NCBI GenBank assembly: GCA_963696645.1
Contig: CAVOKY010000007.1
Span: forward strand, 1,302,001 to 1,366,000
From: JAMXLO01 sp963696645
GTDB taxonomy: Bacteria > Pseudomonadota > Alphaproteobacteria > Acetobacterales > Acetobacteraceae
DNA: 64,000 bases
Direction: 5' to 3'
The notes under the pieces are model-generated. The model was not told the DNA's origin. It was given only the letters and a program-made list of their open reading frames with translations, and did no database searches. Of the stretch, positions 19,906-30,632 are shown one piece after another. Numbering within the stretch: position 1 is the stretch's first letter; every line of letters begins with the position of its first letter. Both the position numbers and the translations under genes were made by a program.

Positions 19906-20553
19906 TCATCCATCGGCGTCCGCGGCCCGAGGCGAGCGGATGGTCTCCAGAAACGCCATCACCACCGACATGAGCTCGGTCTCCAGCCGAGCGTCTCCCG
20001 GCGCGCGCAGCCAATATTCAACCGACCCGTTGACCAAGAAAGTCAGCGCGCGTCCCGCTATCCGGGGCGACTGCCCGGGCGCCAACCAGCGTCGGGCGGC
20101 GGCCAGCGCAATTGCGTCGACGAAGAGCTGCTGCATCGTCGCATCAGCGCGTTGCCGACGCTCCAGGGCAGGCAGCATCTCGCCGACATATTCGCAGCGC
20201 AGCCACAGGATCGTAAGAATGCGGCAGCGTTCGGTATCGGCTTCGAACGCCCGCACCCCCTGACGGATCGTGTCCGCCAACTCGTCCAGCGGATCCAGGT
20301 CGGGGCCGGCGGCGAGGCGCGCCCTCAAGCGGTTGCCGAATGCCTCGTTCGGCAGATCGGCCCGTCGTTCCAGGGCATAGAAGATCTCCAGTTTATTGCT
20401 GAAATGCCAGTAAATGGCGCCGCGTGTGACACCGGCGGTCCGGGCTATCTCATCGAAGGTGGCACGGGAGAAGCCACGGTCCAAAAAGACAGTAACGGCC
20501 GCCGCTATGATGGCGTCGCGGGTCTGCTCTGCTTCGACTTTGGTGCGTCTCAT
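19906..20553 (-). CDS. TetR/AcrR family transcriptional regulator
   Basis: An intact 215-residue repressor. The start MRRTKVEAEQTRDAIIAAAV is chosen at 20553. The helix-turn-helix is FDEIARTAGVTRGAIYWHFSNK. The N-terminal region and overall build resemble AcrR/TtgR-type repressors that control RND efflux genes, and an RND adaptor-permease pair lies 2.5 kb away (23081-27235). An operator-like palindrome lies 28 bp upstream of its start (20581-20598), indicating self-repression. The ligand is unknown. Confidence 0.92.
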   Translation of the reverse strand: MRRTKVEAEQTRDAIIAAAVTVFLDRGFSRATFDEIARTAGVTRGAIYWHFSNKLEIFYALERRADLPNEAFGNRLRARLAAGPDLDPLDELADTIRQGVRAFEADTERCRILTILWLRCEYVGEMLPALERRQRADATMQQLFVDAIALAAARRWLAPGQSPRIAGRALTFLVNGSVEYWLRAPGDARLETELMSVVMAFLETIRSPRAADADG

Positions 20554-20580
20554 GGCCCTTACTCGCAATGGATGCTTTAC

Positions 20581-20598
20581 ATACATCCTAGTACGTAT
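20581..20598. promoter_or_regulatory. operator-like palindrome for the TetR regulator
   Basis: ATACATCCTAGTACGTAT pairs at 7 of 9 positions around its centre, is AT-rich in a GC-rich setting, and is followed by a TATATT-like -10. TetR/AcrR operators are typically such imperfect palindromes beside the regulator gene. Confidence 0.55.
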
Positions 20599-20747
20599 AT
20601 ATTCAATGCAAGGCCGCCGCCTATAGGGGCCGGGGCAACAGGCTCACGAGGTCTCCGATGCAATACGCCGCCACTCTTACCTGGCCGAGTCCGGCTTTGG
20701 CCGGACTCGACCCACGATCGCGTTGGCCCTCATGGGCAAACCAGCGA

Positions 20748-20761
20748 TTGATCGAGATCAA
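20748..20761. promoter_or_regulatory. FNR/FixK-type box TTGATCGAGATCAA upstream of DUF3141 gene
   Basis: A perfect palindrome centred 95 bp before the ATG at 20850. Confidence 0.8.
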
Positions 20762-20849
20762 TGTTGCATGTCCTTTTCGGCGCTACGCATGTCGTACCGG
20801 CATCTGACGATGATCGGACAATACCAGTGCCAGTGATCAGAGACTGACG

Positions 20850-23044
20850 ATGACAACGCCTAACCCGGCCAGCATGTCGTTGCATCCTCCGGCCGATCCT
20901 GTCTCGGAGTATGTGTCGATGCATTTCAACGGGCGGTGCTGCTTGTTGATGTGCTGCGCCAGCGCGGCAACAATTTCTTCGAACGAAACGCCGCCGAGGC
21001 ACCGCATGTCCTGACCTTCGACACCGAGCTGTTGATCGACGGAAGGACGCTGGAACGGCCCGTCAACTATGGCCTGGCGCGGATCATCCCGCCCCCCAAC
21101 ATGCAAGTTGACGAAAATAAGCGTCCCTTCATTGTCCTCGATCCGCGTGCCGGCCACGGGCCAGGCATCGGCGGCATGAAGCAGGACAGTGAGATCGGCG
21201 AAGCCCTGGTAGCAGGCCACCCGTGCTATTTCGTGGGCTTCCTGCCGAAACCCGTGCCTGGCCAGACCGTGGAAGATGTGTGCCGTGCGGAAGCCCATTT
21301 CATCGAAACGGTCGCGGCCCGCCACCCGAAATCCGGCGGCAAGCCGGCGTTGATCGGCAATTGCCAGGCCGGGTGGCAGGTCATGATGGCGTGCGCAATG
21401 CGTCCGGACCTGCTGGGCCCGATCCTCCTCGCCGGCTCGCCGCTTTCATATTGGGCCGGCATCCATGGCAAGGCGCCGATGCGCTATCTGGGCGGGCTTC
21501 TCGGTGGAACTTGGCTAACCGCCCTTGCCGGCGATCTTGGCGATGGCCTGTTCGACGGCGCCAGCCTCATCGCGAATTTCGAGTCGATGCATCCCGACAA
21601 TGCGCTATGGAAAAAGCTCTACCACGTCTACGCAAACATCGACACCGAACCGCCGCGGTTCCTTGAATTCGAAAAATGGTGGGGATGTCCGGTTCTGACA
21701 AATGCCGACGAAATGCAGTACATCGTCGATAATCTGTTCGTCGGCAACAAGCTCTCCACCGGCCAGCTCCGTACGTCCGACGGGCTGCGTATCGACCTGC
21801 GCAATATCACCTCGCCGATCATCGTCTTCTGCTCTTGGGGCGATGACATCACCCCACCGCCTCAGGCACTCGACTGGGTTCTCGACCTCTACGACCATGA
21901 AGATGAAATCGTCGCCAATGGCCAGACAATCGTATACACAGTGCACCAGACCATTGGTCACCTGGGCATCTTCGTCTCCGGACAAGTGGCCACGAAGGAG
22001 GATGCCGAGTTGGTCCAGTGCATGGACCTGATCGATCTCCTGCCGCCAGGGCTATATGAGGCAGTGATTACCGAGGCCGATCAATCCGTGGACGATTCGA
22101 AGATTGTGCAAGGCCGCTATCACTTTGCTTTGGAAAAGCGGACCTTGAACGACATCCGCGCGCTCGGCTGCAACGATGCCGAGGATGACCACCGATTTGC
22201 CACAGCCGCAAGAGTGTCAGAGGTGAACGAAAGCCTGTACCAGACCTTCGTCCGCGCGGCCGTCACGCCGGCAATTGCCGATGCCATCCGCGAGATGCAT
22301 CCGAACCGGTTCGGCTTCGGCTTCTTCTCCGACCGCAACCCGTTTGTGGCAGCGATCGCGCCGCTCGCCGAAGCCATCCGGCGGGATCGGCGTCCCGCCG
22401 CGCAGGACAATCCCCTGTTTGCAGTCGAGAACCTGGCGTCCAACTGGATAGAAACGAGCTGGAAGCTATGGGCGCAAGCGCGCGATGCGCTGGTGGAGCA
22501 TTACTTTCTGGCCTTTACGGCTCCCCCCTGCTGCAATCGATGGTGGGCCTCAATGCGGAGAATGCCAACTTGCACCGGCGTATCGAGCACGATGTCACAC
22601 GTGAGGCCACTGCCAATCGTCTTCGTGCGGAGATGGAAAGCGCCATCGACCGTGGTGGCGTCGTCGAGGCGTTTGTGCGCGCCCTCGCTTACATTCTCGA
22701 GCCAGTAGGAGAAGTGGATGACCGCGGTTTTCGCTGCCTTGAAGGAAGTCAGCCGCATGGTGCCGCCGGAATATCATCCTGACTTCGCACAGTTCCGCGA
22801 AATCGTTCGCCAGCAATTCCTCATCGTGCGTCTCCACGAGGCACGTGCGATCAAGGCTCTGCCGAAACTCGCTGCCACCGCTGAGAACCGGCGGCTCGTG
22901 CTTGAGAGCCTGCACCGCATCAGAGGGCTCCGGCAGCCTAAGCTCACTGAAGAACAAGAGCGCAGGCTTTCCCGGGTGCAAAAGCTGTTGGCCGAGCCGC
23001 CATCGCGCACCGCCCGCCGCGAAAGCATTGCTGCAATGAGATAG
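20850..23044 (+). pseudogene. DUF3141 protein (PHB-synthase-like alpha/beta hydrolase), three or more frameshifts
   Basis: The coding signal runs over four frame segments. 20850-20910 holds the start MTTPNPASMS; about 20910-22480 holds the body, with VDAFQRAVLLVDVLRQRGNN, IVLDPRAGHGPGIGGMK, the nucleophile-elbow-like IGNCQAGWQV and LAGSPLSYWAG; about 22480-22720 holds LYGSPLLQSMVGLNAEN; and 22745-23044 the C-terminal helices (EIVRQQFLIVRLHEARAIKA). It resembles the PhaC-related DUF3141 family of unknown function. The FNR-type box upstream links it to the low-oxygen genes. It is inactive unless the shifts are sequencing errors. Confidence 0.75.
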
Positions 23045-23080
23045 CGCCGTCGCGCCCTGGCCAACAGCGTGAGGTCTCCT

Positions 23081-24145
23081 ATGAAACCCGTTTCCGTTCT
23101 TGCCTCCCTGAGTCTCGCACTGCTCCTGACGGGCGGCGCATCTCCCCCTCCGCCGGACGTCCGACCGGTCCGGACCATTGTCGTCGCCCCCCGTGCAGAG
23201 GGGGAGTCGGTGTCGCTCACCGGCCATATTCGGGCGCGCACGGAGGAAAGCCTCGCCTTCCGCATCGACGGCAGGATGATCACGCGGAAGGTCGATGTGG
23301 GGGCGGTTGTCAAGCCAGGCGACCTCGTCGCCGAACTCGACCCGCAGCCGAAGCAGGACGCCTTGCGTTCCGCGCAGGCCGCGCTTGCCGCGGCGATGGC
23401 CTCCCTCCACGAAGCTGCGAACAACCTGGAGCGCCAGCGGACGCTGGTTGGCCAGGGTTGGTCCACCCGGGTCCAGTACGATGCCACGGAGAAGGCGTTT
23501 CTCAGCGCGAAGGCCGCGGTCGATTCCGACGCGGCCCAGTTGCACTCGGCCGAAGACCAGCTCGGCTACACGAAGCTGCTGGCGGATTCGCAGGGCGCCG
23601 TAATTGCCACTGGCGCGGAGGCCGGCGAGGTCGTGCGGGCCGGCCAGATGATCGTCACGGTCGCGCACGACGACGGCGCCGACGCGGTATTCGACGTGCC
23701 CGCCACCCTCTTCCGCCAAGTATCGCCGGACGCCCTGATCAGCATCGCGCTGACCGACGATCCGACCGTCCACACGGTCGGTCAGGTGCGGGAGGTGGCG
23801 CCGCAGGCGGACCCGGTGACGAACAGCTACCGGGTCAAGGTCGGGCTGAGCGACTGGCCGCAAGCCATGCGGCTGGGCGCGACGGTCACCGGGCAGACGC
23901 GCATGGTGGCACCGGGCGGCATCGAGCTGCCGGCAACTGCGCTGACCATGGTGGACAACAAGCCGGCCGTCTGGGTGGTCGATCGCGCAACTCAGCTTGT
24001 GTCGCTGCAACCCGTCGAACTGCAACGCCAGGACTCCTCCACCATCGTCGTGACGCGCGGGCTGGAAGGCGGCGAAGTGGTGGTGACGGCCGGCGTGCAT
24101 GCGTTGCGGCCCGGCCAGAAGGTGCGCCTGGCGGGAGACATAGCC
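23081..24145 (+). CDS. RND efflux periplasmic adaptor (HlyD/MFP), reads through into permease
   Basis: The start at 23081 (MKPVSVLASLSLALLLTGGA) gives an export signal; a lipobox Cys is absent (TGGAS where TGCS is usual). The membrane-fusion layout follows: barrel-lipoyl half GHIRARTEESLAFRIDGRM, lipoyl DLVAELDPQPKQD, a coiled-coil hairpin with LHEAANNLERQRTLVGQGW, then the second lipoyl half LGYTKLLADSQGAVIA. No stop separates it from the permease: RPGQKVRLAGDIA runs straight into MNRFNLSAW in one frame. A TAG lies one frame off at 24141, so a one-base loss probably removed the natural stop. It would bridge an RND pump and an outer-membrane channel. Confidence 0.85.
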
Positions 24146-27100
24146 ATGAACCGCTTCAACTTGTCCGCCTGGGCGATCGCGCACCGTTCGATCGTCTACT
24201 TCCTGATGCTGGCGATCGTCGTCGTCGGCATCGCCTCCTACTTGCGATTGGGGCGCAACGAAGACCCCACCTTCACCATCAAGACCATGGTGGTGCAGGC
24301 GCAATGGCCGGGTGCGACGCTGGAGGATACGCTGCTTCAGGTCACCGAACGGATCGAGCGCAAGCTGCAGGAGACGCCTCACCTCGACTACCTGAAGAGC
24401 TACACCAAGGCGGGCCAATCGACGGTCTTCGTGTATCTCAAGGGATCGACCGGGCCAACGGCGGTGTCAGGACACCTGGTACCAGGTTCGCAAGAAGGTG
24501 CATGACATCGAACCGACCTTGCCGTTGGGTGTGCCACCTCCTGTCTGCGACGACGAGTTCGGCGACACCTATGGCATCGTCTACGGCTTCACCGCGGACG
24601 GGTTCACGCATCGCCAGTTGCGCGACTATGTCGAGGATATCCGCTCGCGGCTGCTGCAGGTGCCCGACGTCGCCAAGGTGAACCTGATCGGCGCCCAGCC
24701 GGAGCGCATCTACATCCAATTCTCGCCCGCGAAGCTGGCCGGCTACGGCCTCACGCCTGCGGCGCTGATGGCGGCGCTGCAGGCGCAGAACATCGTCGTC
24801 CCGTCCGGCGACATCACCACCGAACGCGGAAACAATCAAACTGCGGGTCAGCGGAGCACTCAAGTCCGAGAAGGACATTCTCGCCGTCAACTTCGCCGTG
24901 GGCGACACGGATCATCCGACTGGCCGACATCGCCGAGGTGCGTGCGGGAGGACGCCGACCCGCCGGAGCCGATATTCCGCATCAACGGCAAGCCCGGCCT
25001 GGGTCTGGCGATCTCCATGCAAGACGGCGGTGACGTGCTCGCGCTGGGTCGCAACATCGAGCAGACCATGCAGGAGCTGAAGGCCAACCTGCCGATCGGC
25101 ATCGAGCCGATCATGGTGGCGAACCAGCCGGAGACGGTCAGCAAATCGATCAATGAATTCATGGAAGCGCTATGGGAGTCGATCGCCATCGTCCTTGCGG
25201 TGAGCGTGGTGAGCCTCGGTCTGCGCGCGGGCGCCATCGTCATCGTCTCGATTCCGCTGGTGCTGGCGGTCGTATTCGGGGCGATGCAGGCCCTCGGCAT
25301 CGACCTTCAGCGCATCTCTCTCGGCGCGCTCATCATCTCGCTCGGCCTGCTGGTGGATGATGCCATGATCACCATCGAGAGCATGGTGTTCCGCCTGGAA
25401 CGTGGCGACAACAAGCAGCAGGCTGCGGTCTTTGCCTATGCCTCCACCGCGTATCCGCGGCTCACCGGAACGCTGGTCACCATCGCGGGGTTCCTGCCCG
25501 TGGGCCTCGCCCGCAGCGATGCTGGCGAATACACCTTTTCGTTGTTCGCCGTGGTGGCCCTGGCGCTGCTTGTCCTCCTGGGTGGTCTCCGGCCTGTTTG
25601 CACCGGTTGTCGGCCTGGCGCTGCTGCGCCCCCCAAAGCATCCGCATGGCGAGACCCTGGGCGCGCCGATGCGCCTGTTCCGGCGCTGCCTGTTGGCGGC
25701 GATGCGGGCCAAGTGGATCACCATCGCGGTCACGGTTGCCCTGTTCGCCGCGGCGCTCGCCGGCACCCGTCTTGTGCCGGAGCAGTTCTTTCCCGCTTCC
25801 GACCGCCCCGAGCTTCTGGTGGATTTGAAACTGCAGGACAACGCCTCGATCCTGGCGACACGCGACGTTGCCGAGCGGGTCGACCAATTGCTCGCGGCCG
25901 ACCCGGATATCGAGCGTTTCTCCACCTATGTCGGCCAGGGCGCCATCCGCTTCTATCTGCCGATCGACGTCGCCTTGCCCAACGACTTCTTCGCCCAGTC
26001 TGTCGTGGTGACCAAGGGGCTCAAGCAGCGTGACCAGGTGCGCGCGCGCCTTGAGCAGGCCCTGGCCGACGCGCTTCCCGGAGGTGGTCGCGCGCATCTA
26101 TCCGCTGGAACTTGGACCCCCGGTTGGTTGGCCGGTGAAGTACCGCGTCAGCGGGCCGGACCCGCAGGGCGTGCGCTCGATCGCCTTGCAGGTCGCCGAT
26201 CTGCTGGGCGCGACGGCGGGCGTGCGCAATGTCAACTTCGATTGGGTCGAGCCGGCGCGCGTCATGCGCATCCGCATTGACCAGGACCAGGCGAGGCAGC
26301 TTGGCCTCAGTTCGCAGGACGTGGCACTGGCGCTGAACGGTGTGGTGACCGGCACCACGGTAACGCAGGTGCGCGACAGCATCTACCTGATCGACGTGGT
26401 CGCGCGGGCCGAACAGGTGCAGCGGACCTCGCTCGAATCGCTCCGCTCGCTGCAGATCCCGTTGTCCAACGGTAGGGTGGTTCCGCTGCGGCAGATCGCC
26501 ACCTTCGAGTACGACCGGGAATATCCGATCGTCTGGCGGCGCAACCGCGTCCCGACCCTGACGGTGCAGGCCGATGTGGTGCCGGGCGTGCTGCCGGCGA
26601 CGGCGGTTCAGGCCGCGCAGCCTCACATCGACAAGCTCGCGGCGACCCTGCCGAACGGCTATCGGATCGCGACCGGCGGCTCGGTGGAGGAGAGCGGCAA
26701 GGCGAAGGCTTCGGTGCTGGCCGTCGTTCCTGCGATGATGCTGGTGGTGCTCATCATCCTGATCTTCCAGTTGCAGAGCTTCCAGCGCGTGCTGCTGGTG
26801 CTGAGCGTGGCGCCGCTCGGGCTCATCGGCGTGGTGGCAGCCTTGCTGCTCGCGCAGGCTCCGCTTGGCTTTGTCGCGATCCTGGGCGTGCTGGCGCTGG
26901 GCGGCATGATCGCGCGGAACTCGGTCATCCTGATCGACCAGATCGAGCACGAAAGGGCGGCGGGCATGCATCCATGGGACGCGGTCGTCACCGCCGCGAT
27001 CCACCGCACCCGTCCCATCCTGCTCACCGCGTCCGCCGCCACACTCGGCATGATCCCGATCGCGCCGACCGTCTTCTGGGGACCCATGGCGTTCGCGATC

Positions 27101-27235
27101 ATCGGCGGGCTGGCCGTGGCGACGGTGCTGACCCTGATTTTCCTGCCCGCCCTGTATGTCGCCTGGTTCCGGATCGCGGAGCCCGCACCCGGCGCCACGC
27201 CAGTCCAGCCGGTTGAGGTCGCGGCACATGCGTAG
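24146..27235 (+). pseudogene. RND efflux permease (AcrB/MdtB superfamily), about five frameshifts
   Basis: A proton-driven trimeric inner-membrane pump of about 1,030 codons, starting MNRFNLSAWAIAHRSIVYFL. Blocks in order are LGRNEDPTFTIKTMVVQAQW, DVAKVNLIGAQPERIYIQFS, FRINGKPGLGLAISMQDGGD, LIISLGLLVDDAMITIESMV and, near the C-terminus, VLALGGMIARNSVILIDQIE. Frame changes occur near 24465, 24835 and 24950 (out and back), 25590 and 26085. Each is compatible with a single base gained or lost, often in C or G runs. Substrate unknown. It forms an operon with the adaptor; the TetR at 19906 is a possible regulator. Confidence 0.85.
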
Positions 27236-27261
27236 GGGACAAGAGCGGGCCCAGTTCGTCA

Positions 27262-27275
27262 TTGATGTGGATCAA
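27262..27275. promoter_or_regulatory. FNR/FixK-type box TTGATGTGGATCAA
   Basis: A perfect palindrome 27 bp after the RND permease stop, centred 67 bp before the ATG at 27336. Confidence 0.8.
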
Positions 27276-27335
27276 GGCGCTGACGCGCTGAGTGGGCAAT
27301 TGTCATCCAACATGCGGATCGTGAAAGGAAATGTT

Positions 27336-27848
27336 ATGCCAGAGGCATCAGAGGACCTGACGGTCGCTGGACTTTTCGCAGAGCGCGACGCGCGGCGGCG
27401 CCGCGATCAGGAAGCAGCTGAGCGGCTCCAGCGCCGAAAAGAAGAAGAGCTGGCCACGTTCAAGCAGCGGCTCGAGGACTTCCATTTGGCGGACGAGATG
27501 ATTCCGTCCCAGCTGAACCGCCTCAAGCACGCCTTCGAGCAGGGAGAGAGCGAGTTGATGTTGGCCTCGTTCCCCTGCGAATTCTGCACTGATGGTGGCC
27601 GCGCGGTGTTCAATGCCGGCGAGCCGCCGATCAACAAGCCGACCAAGGAAGAAGAGGCCAGGCAGGCAGAGCAGCCCGACTGGCTGCTGACCATGCCAGC
27701 CGGGATTCGCAGAGCCCACGAATACTGGAAACAGCACCTGAAGCCAGGCGGGTTTGGTTTCACCGCACGCGTTGTCAGTTATCCTGGCGGCAAGCCCGGC
27801 GATATCGGCGTATTCATCACCTGGCCGAGGAGCGCCGCCGAAGTGTAG
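27336..27848 (+). CDS. hypothetical protein behind an FNR-type box
   Basis: A 170-residue soluble protein with an AAGGAA ribosome site 7 nt before the ATG. Residues 1-65 are highly charged and helical (RDARRRRDQEAAERLQRRKE), suggesting a coiled coil. The middle contains SFPCEFCTDGGRAVFNAGEP with a CxxC pair, and the C-terminal part (HLKPGGFGFTARVVSYPGGK, GDIGVFITWPRS) looks like a small beta-rich domain. I do not recognise the family. The box upstream places it with the other low-oxygen genes. Confidence 0.8.
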   Translation: MPEASEDLTVAGLFAERDARRRRDQEAAERLQRRKEEELATFKQRLEDFHLADEMIPSQLNRLKHAFEQGESELMLASFPCEFCTDGGRAVFNAGEPPINKPTKEEEARQAEQPDWLLTMPAGIRRAHEYWKQHLKPGGFGFTARVVSYPGGKPGDIGVFITWPRSAAEV

Positions 27849-28073
27849 GCCGCGTGGCCATCGCCATTTCGGGGAATGCCGGGTAGTCGTCCGAACCTCG
27901 GACAACCTGCGGTCTCGAGCTGGGCTTATCAACCAGGTCGAAGCGGGACGCAGTCCGTTCCGCTCTCCCTGCGTAGGTCCTACGAGTGCCCACCCGCGAC
28001 GATCCGGGATATAGATGGCACTCCCCTCTGCTGTGGCGTTAACACGACGCTCTGCCAGCAATGAGGAATACGC

Positions 28074-28703
28074 GTGGACGCCCATAATGTTTCAGGCGAG
28101 ACGATGCCCAAAGCGCGTCGCGGCGAGTCCCGGGATTCAATTGTCGAAGCCGCGCAACGCCTGTTCCTAGAGCGCGGCTTCGGCTCGGTGAGCATGGACG
28201 AACTGGCCGAAGCCGCGGACGTGGCCCGCCGAACGCTCTACAACCAGTTCGCCCGCAAAGAGGACATCTTCCGGGAGGCGCTCCTCAAGATGTCCCGTCA
28301 GCTCCAGGACGCGTTCCCGACCGGCATCGAAACCCAGGGCGACGTGGAGGCAGTGCTGCGTGTCATCGCTCGAGGCATACTGAACCTCCACAAGAAACCT
28401 GACTATCTCGGGTTTCTCCGTATGGTGGTGGCCGATAGTCGCCACTTCCCATGGATCGCCGAGGAATTTGCGGTCGTCACGGACCGTCAGACGGAGCGAC
28501 TCATTCGCTTCCTCACCCATCTGAACGCCGTGGGCATCTTGGACTGCCGCGACCCGACGCTGGCGGCTCAGCAGTTCATGGGGTTGCTCAACGCCTTCTC
28601 GCTGTGGCCGTGTATAATGGGGCGCGCAAGCGTACCCGTCTCCGGCAAGGACGCAATCGGAGAAACGATCCGGATGTTCCTGTCGCGTTATGGGCGCCCC
28701 TGA
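28074..28703 (+). CDS. TetR/AcrR family transcriptional regulator
   Basis: An intact protein of 209 residues from the GTG at 28074, or 199 from the ATG at 28104 (MPKARRGESRDSIVEAAQRL). The helix-turn-helix is MDELAEAADVARRTLYNQFARK. The C-terminal part (LHKKPDYLGFLRMVVADSR, FPWIAEEF) resembles the AefR-like TetR C-terminal domain. No adjacent target gene is obvious; the 27849-28073 region upstream has no clear operator. Confidence 0.88.
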   Translation: MDAHNVSGETMPKARRGESRDSIVEAAQRLFLERGFGSVSMDELAEAADVARRTLYNQFARKEDIFREALLKMSRQLQDAFPTGIETQGDVEAVLRVIARGILNLHKKPDYLGFLRMVVADSRHFPWIAEEFAVVTDRQTERLIRFLTHLNAVGILDCRDPTLAAQQFMGLLNAFSLWPCIMGRASVPVSGKDAIGETIRMFLSRYGRP

Positions 28704-28773
28704 CCAAAGAAGCTGCCGCCCCCAGCTGACAGACTTATACCGGCCAGGCATGGATACCAGAATCATGCGCTTC

Positions 28774-29094
28774 CTATGGCTCTGACGGGGGCTTGCGCAG
28801 CTCAAGGACCGCTTGTGCGTAAGAGGCTGCCAACAGGTTGCACTGGTTGACGGTCTGCCCAGTCGCCATGCAGTCGCGGCGCCATTCGTCCAATTGCAGC
28901 CAACACTGTTCCATTAGACGGAGGGCGGAGATACCACCATCTGACGCCGTGTAGGTTCCCTTCGTTGCCTCCGATGACAAGCAGGCTTCATAGGCTTGCC
29001 TGGTTTGTCGGTCAGTTTTGACCTCGGCGCTCACAATTGTCGTCCCCGAGATGAAACTAACGGCCATCGCAGCCCCTATGAGATAGCGAGTCAT
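28774..29094 (-). CDS. small secreted protein, unknown function
   Basis: A 106-residue protein with a clear signal peptide (MTRYLIGAAMAVSFISGTTI, cleavage after VSA). The mature part is short, polar and has Cys at four positions (YEACLSS, LMEQCWLQ, RRDCMATG, NQCNLLA) that could form two disulfides in the periplasm. No family recognised. Monocistronic. Confidence 0.65.
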   Translation of the reverse strand: MTRYLIGAAMAVSFISGTTIVSAEVKTDRQTRQAYEACLSSEATKGTYTASDGGISALRLMEQCWLQLDEWRRDCMATGQTVNQCNLLAASYAQAVLELRKPPSEP

Positions 29095-29285
29095 CGCTTG
29101 CCTCTCAGGCAGAAAGTCTAACCACCTTTTTGATGCAAATTTTGGGATCTGAGTGCTACCGCTTGATGAATAGGTCTGCCCCCGTGGCGAAGCGGCATAG
29201 CACTGGCACCTGCCCAGTTGAGAGGCGTAGGATTCATCCTCCTCATCACCGCCTTCAGTGTATTTCAGAATACCTACAAATTATG

Positions 29286-30177
29286 CCATCCGTCACTGAA
29301 GGTTGGCAAGGCTTTGCGGTACCAGCTGCAGGGCAATCGCAGCCATCGCCCCGCCGAGGTCGGATAGGATGTCATAAGCCGCCGTTTGCTTTGCCGGGTC
29401 ACTGGTCGCACCGACCATCGCATTCCAAAAGCGGAACAGCGCATGTTGCACGAGCGGCAGCGCCGACGGATTGTCGAGCCTTGGCGGACCAGTTGATCAA
29501 TAACGGCCTCTGGTAGCTCCAGTCCACGTAACGCCGCCGGTTTCCGGATGGCATCCGCCAATTCGTCCGCAGCCATCGCGGGAACCAATTCATGGCTTTT
29601 GCTGATCGCGGCGCTGACGTCGGCATGCTCGGAGACGGCGCCATAGAAGTCACTGCGTAGCGTGAGGACGACGAAGACGCCGGTGTCGGGTTCGCTCGCG
29701 GCCTGCAGCAGTGTCCGTACAAAAGCGGACCGCTCGTCTTTCGCTGCTTTGAGGGCGGCTTCGTCCTTCTCATCGGTAGCCCTGACAAGGGTGTGGACCT
29801 CCTCGAACTGATCGACGACGACGATCAACTGCGCCTGAAGAGTGCCGCGCGCCCGTGCGATGCGGGCCAGACCATCATGCGTTCCTCCCGTTGCCCCATC
29901 GCGGATCACCGCCTCGAACTCTGAGGTCTTCGCCACTGGGGCCAAGTCGCGTGTGATGACCCTGGCGAGGACTGCTGCCAGCGCCTCCACCGGTCGACGG
30001 CCAGGTTGGATGATCGCGACCTCCGCCCCCTGCAACTTGCGAACGTCAGAGTGCGCAATCGCCGGAATGAGGCCGGCCCGAACGACCGACGATTTGCCGC
30101 TACCGGATGGCCCCATGACCGCCAGAAGCCTCGGTGGAGGCCCGGTCCGCCGCCACAACAGCCGGGGTCTGCGGCTT
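29286..30177 (-). pseudogene. nSTAND-type NTPase fragment
   Basis: The remaining piece is the P-loop module of a STAND ATPase (nSTAND1 group): RLLAVMGPSGSGKSSVVRAG (Walker A), LIVVVDQFEEVHTLV (Walker B), then VLTLRSDFYGAVSEH and ELADAIRKPAALRGLELPEA. The N-terminus is cut by a stop at about 30178, and a frameshift near 29480 ends the frame; the expected continuation (LPLVQHALFRFWNAM) is legible in another frame down to about 29290. The N-terminal effector and the C-terminal WD40 or TPR repeats are absent. Such ATPases often act in signalling or anti-phage immunity; this copy is a relic. Confidence 0.7.
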
Positions 30178-30291
30178 TAGACACCCTGGGTTCTTGCAGT
30201 AGTCTTTGGGGTCATACTGGGAAACTGCTACAGCCTAACCGTAATGCTCTGGGGACATGGGCGCAGAGCATCGGGCCAGAGTCAGGGACAC

Positions 30292-30558
30292 GTGAACAGC
30301 CTTTTCGCAATCCAGGTCCTCTTAGCCCTGACCCCCATTAACGTATTGGTATGGTGCGTGGTACACTATGAATATTGTTATTTATTTTTAGGTGCAATCA
30401 TGGGAAGCCTGCTGGGATATTTCCCATTCATGATGTTATCATCAACTAGAACGCCCCTTGGGGTATCGCTGTTCATCCTAAGTGTCCTGATGTGGTCCGG
30501 CAATATTGCCTTAATATTCTTCAATCCCGAGACCTTTGCGGTCCATCTGGCGAATTGA
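30292..30558 (+). CDS. small membrane protein, AT-rich
   Basis: About 88 residues from a GTG at 30292, with three hydrophobic segments (LFAIQVLLALTPINVLVWCV, YCYLFLGAIMGSLLGYFPFM, VSLFILSVLMWSGNIALIFF). Base composition is clearly more AT-rich than the neighbours, suggesting foreign origin at the edge of the phage remnant. No family recognised; it could be a chance frame, but the consistent hydrophobic pattern argues for a gene. Confidence 0.45.
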   Translation: MNSLFAIQVLLALTPINVLVWCVVHYEYCYLFLGAIMGSLLGYFPFMMLSSTRTPLGVSLFILSVLMWSGNIALIFFNPETFAVHLAN

Positions 30559-30632
30559 TCGGACAACTTATTTACTAAGACTCTGGAACGGTGCTAAGCT
30601 AACGGTTCGCGCCGATGATGCTTCGATTGACG

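Noticed and set aside
22595..24418. 607-codon open frame on the minus strand
   Set aside because: Antisense to the DUF3141 end and the RND adaptor; composition is that of a shadow frame.
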